Positions 5,338-7,023 of a DNA stretch of 7,023 nt are shown piece after piece; the first letter of the stretch is position 1; each line of letters begins with the position of its first letter. The notes under the pieces are model-generated. The model did no database searches. It saw nothing but the letters and a program-made list of their open reading frames with translations, and was not told where the DNA came from. Position numbers and translations under genes: made by a program. The DNA is taken from positions 7,818 to 14,840 of the forward strand of contig DHGK01000199.1 of assembly GCA_002402755.1 (NCBI GenBank), written 5' to 3'. The DNA comes from Planctomycetes bacterium UBA4800. Lineage in GTDB: Bacteria; Planctomycetota; UBA8108; UBA8890; UBA8898.

Positions 5338-6882
5338 CTAGGCCGCCTTCCAGAACCGCGGCATGAAGAGCACCGCGAAGGGGAAGAACTCCAGCCTGCC
5401 CACCGCCATGAGAAGGCTCAGGACGAGCTTGCTCGCGTCGGTCATCCAGCCGTAGTGCTTGGCGGGGCCGACCAGGCCGAGCCCGGGGCCGATGTTGAAG
5501 AGCGCCGAGGCGCTCGCCGTGCCGGCGTCGACGAAGTTGCAGCCGCTCGACGCCGGCTCGCACAGCGCCACCAGCGCGGCGCCGCCCAGAAACATCGCGA
5601 ACATGATGAGCACGTAGGCGAGCGTCTCCAGCTTCATGCCGTGGTCGATCGCCGTGCGATTGACCTTCACGGGCCGGACGACGTTCGGCCGGAACGCGCG
5701 CTCGATCTCGGCGACGATGACCTTGCAGCAGATGATGATCCTCACGACCTTCAGGCCGCCGGCCGTCGCCCCCGCGGAGCCGCCGACGAACATGAGCGCG
5801 ATGAGGATGCCGCGCGCGAAGAAGGGCCAGAGGTCGAAATCGGACGTGGCGAACCCCGTCGTGGTCTGGATCGATACGACCGCGAAGATGCCGTGGCGCG
5901 CCGCGTTCCCCCACGTGGCCGGCGCCTCGCCGCCGCCGAGCAGCGCAAGCGGCCGCCCCGCGAAAACGAGCGCGATCGCCACCGCCGCGGCGGCGCAGGC
6001 GAGCAGCGCCAGATAGACACGAAGCTCGGTGTTGCGCCACACCGAACGCCGCCGGCCGCGGATCGCGTCGTAGTACAGCGCGAAGTTGACGCCCGCGAGC
6101 ACCATGAACACGATGACGATCACCTCGACCGCGACGGACTGGAAGCCGCCGATGCTCGCCGTGCGCGTGCCGAAGCCGCCGGTCGCGACCGTCGTGAAGG
6201 TCTGGCACACGGCCTCGAGCCAGGGAAGGCCCGCGATGCGCAGGGCGACGCTCTCGACGAGCGTCATGCCGAGGTAGATCAGCCACAGGACGCGCGCGGT
6301 CTCGCGGATATGCGGTCTGACGCCCTCGGGCGCCGGCCCCGGCGCCTCGAGGCTGAAGAGCCGCTTCCCGCCGGCGCCCAGCATGGGCAGGACCGCGACG
6401 AAGAGGACGATGATGCCCAGGCCGCCCAGCCACTGCGTCGCCGCGCGCCAGAGGAGCAGGCCCGATGGAATGGACTGCACATCGTCCAGCACGGAAGCCC
6501 CGGTGGTCGTGAAACCGCTCATCGCCTCGAAGTAGCAGTTGACGGGGTTCCGGAACGCGTGCTCCTGCCCCGGCGACATCCAGGCCCAGACGAAGTAAGG
6601 CAGGCCTCCGATGAGCGCGCCGACGACCCACGCGGCAGCCACGACCACGAACGCCTCGCGCCGGCCGAGCATGCCGAACTGCGCGCGCGTCGCGCGCCAG
6701 AGAACGCCTCCCAGCGCGATGCTCGCTCCCGCGGCGATCAGGAGCCCCCAGAACGCGCCGTGCTCGGCCTCGCGCCCGCGCATCATCATGACCGCGGAGC
6801 ACGCCGCCGCCGCCGCGAGCATGCCGCCGAGGCCCAGGATCAGCAATCCCAGCAGGTTGAAGACTTGCCTGAAGTTGGCCAC
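5338..6882 (-). CDS. trkH: TrkH-family potassium uptake protein
   Basis: A 514-residue inner-membrane potassium transporter subunit, the normal length for the family. TrkH/KtrB proteins consist of four membrane-pore-membrane repeats, and all four filter loops are visible: TTTGASV (residues 125-131), ATGGF (233-237), TTTGFAT (340-346) and NIGPGLG (463-469). Other family marks are WLGGLGIIVLFVAVLP (151-166), GGSAGATAGGLKVVRI (367-382, the gating loop region) and the end MAVGRLEFFPF (492-502). The start is GTG 6882, with GGAG 6 bases upstream and an in-frame TGA two codons before it, so no longer start is possible. TrkH works with a cytoplasmic NAD- or nucleotide-binding ring, TrkA/KtrA; none is encoded here, though it could lie just upstream beyond the window. 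Convergent with the toxin gene. Confidence 0.95.
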   Translation of the reverse strand: MANFRQVFNLLGLLILGLGGMLAAAAACSAVMMMRGREAEHGAFWGLLIAAGASIALGGVLWRATRAQFGMLGRREAFVVVAAAWVVGALIGGLPYFVWAWMSPGQEHAFRNPVNCYFEAMSGFTTTGASVLDDVQSIPSGLLLWRAATQWLGGLGIIVLFVAVLPMLGAGGKRLFSLEAPGPAPEGVRPHIRETARVLWLIYLGMTLVESVALRIAGLPWLEAVCQTFTTVATGGFGTRTASIGGFQSVAVEVIVIVFMVLAGVNFALYYDAIRGRRRSVWRNTELRVYLALLACAAAAVAIALVFAGRPLALLGGGEAPATWGNAARHGIFAVVSIQTTTGFATSDFDLWPFFARGILIALMFVGGSAGATAGGLKVVRIIICCKVIVAEIERAFRPNVVRPVKVNRTAIDHGMKLETLAYVLIMFAMFLGGAALVALCEPASSGCNFVDAGTASASALFNIGPGLGLVGPAKHYGWMTDASKLVLSLLMAVGRLEFFPFAVLFMPRFWKAA

Positions 6883-7023
6883 GTCTCACTCCATACATAC
6901 TTGGCGAGCCCGCCGGCCGAGACACGCGATGAACGCGTTCATTGCGCACTCTCGGTCCTATCGACGCACGGGAGCCGGGACGGAGGCTTTCTCCGCGGCA
7001 ACCGCTCGGCGTCCCTGCTCACC

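Noticed and set aside
5081..6949. 622-codon minus-strand frame overlapping trkH
   Set aside because: It is a shifted-frame shadow of trkH and shows none of the membrane pattern; the TrkH frame has all four filter motifs.
6958..7023. Tail of an upstream minus-strand gene ending at TAG 6960-6958
   Set aside because: Two of the three minus-strand frames enter from the window edge and either could be a gene end; 21 codons without a recognisable motif are too few to call, although trkA would be a natural neighbour here.

Overview
The window is high-GC bacterial DNA carrying six recognisable protein genes and one 766-base non-coding stretch. The organism cannot be named from the sequence. A secreted protein ending in a short dockerin-like calcium repeat (pattern RGDANNSNTVDIADEIYILSFLF), large secreted LamG-type and regulatory-domain proteins of unknown role, and a DUF104/PIN toxin-antitoxin pair fit an environmental Planctomycetota-like or similar candidate-phylum bacterium. 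This placement is an inference.

Layout: (1) Minus strand, 495 to 1: the N-terminal part of an exported EF-hand/dockerin-like protein, cut by the window edge. (2) 496-1261: no convincing gene. It holds several strong hairpins, one of them a minus-strand terminator-like structure, a four-copy 10-bp tandem repeat and an AT-rich perfect inverted repeat. (3) Plus strand, 1262-3019: a 585-aa exported protein with a LamG-like beta-sandwich followed by an alpha/alpha-toroid-like half. (4) 3087-3259: two inverted copies of one repeat lying between convergent genes; the outer end of one copy supplies the stop codon of the next gene. (5) Minus strand, 4342 to 3254: an exported, probably lipid-anchored protein built of three beta-sandwich modules resembling carboxypeptidase regulatory domains, with its own good promoter. 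(6) Plus strand, 4583-5304: a toxin-antitoxin pair, DUF104-type antitoxin then PIN-domain (VapC-like) toxin. Where an ATGA stop/start overlap would be expected, the sequence reads ATAA, so the toxin has no ordinary start codon that keeps its whole PIN domain. (7) Minus strand, 6882 to 5338: a complete TrkH-family potassium transporter with all four filter loops, preceded by a 14-bp perfect palindrome and a possible 18-codon in-frame leader ORF.

The genes do not form one pathway. Three encode exported proteins of the cell surface or envelope, one encodes potassium uptake, and two form an addiction-type module with its own promoter and a possible autoregulatory operator. The most interesting points are the lost toxin start codon, the inverted repeat pair that overlaps a gene end, and the minus-oriented terminator at 643-671 that has no gene before it. 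No complete undescribed multi-gene system is evident.
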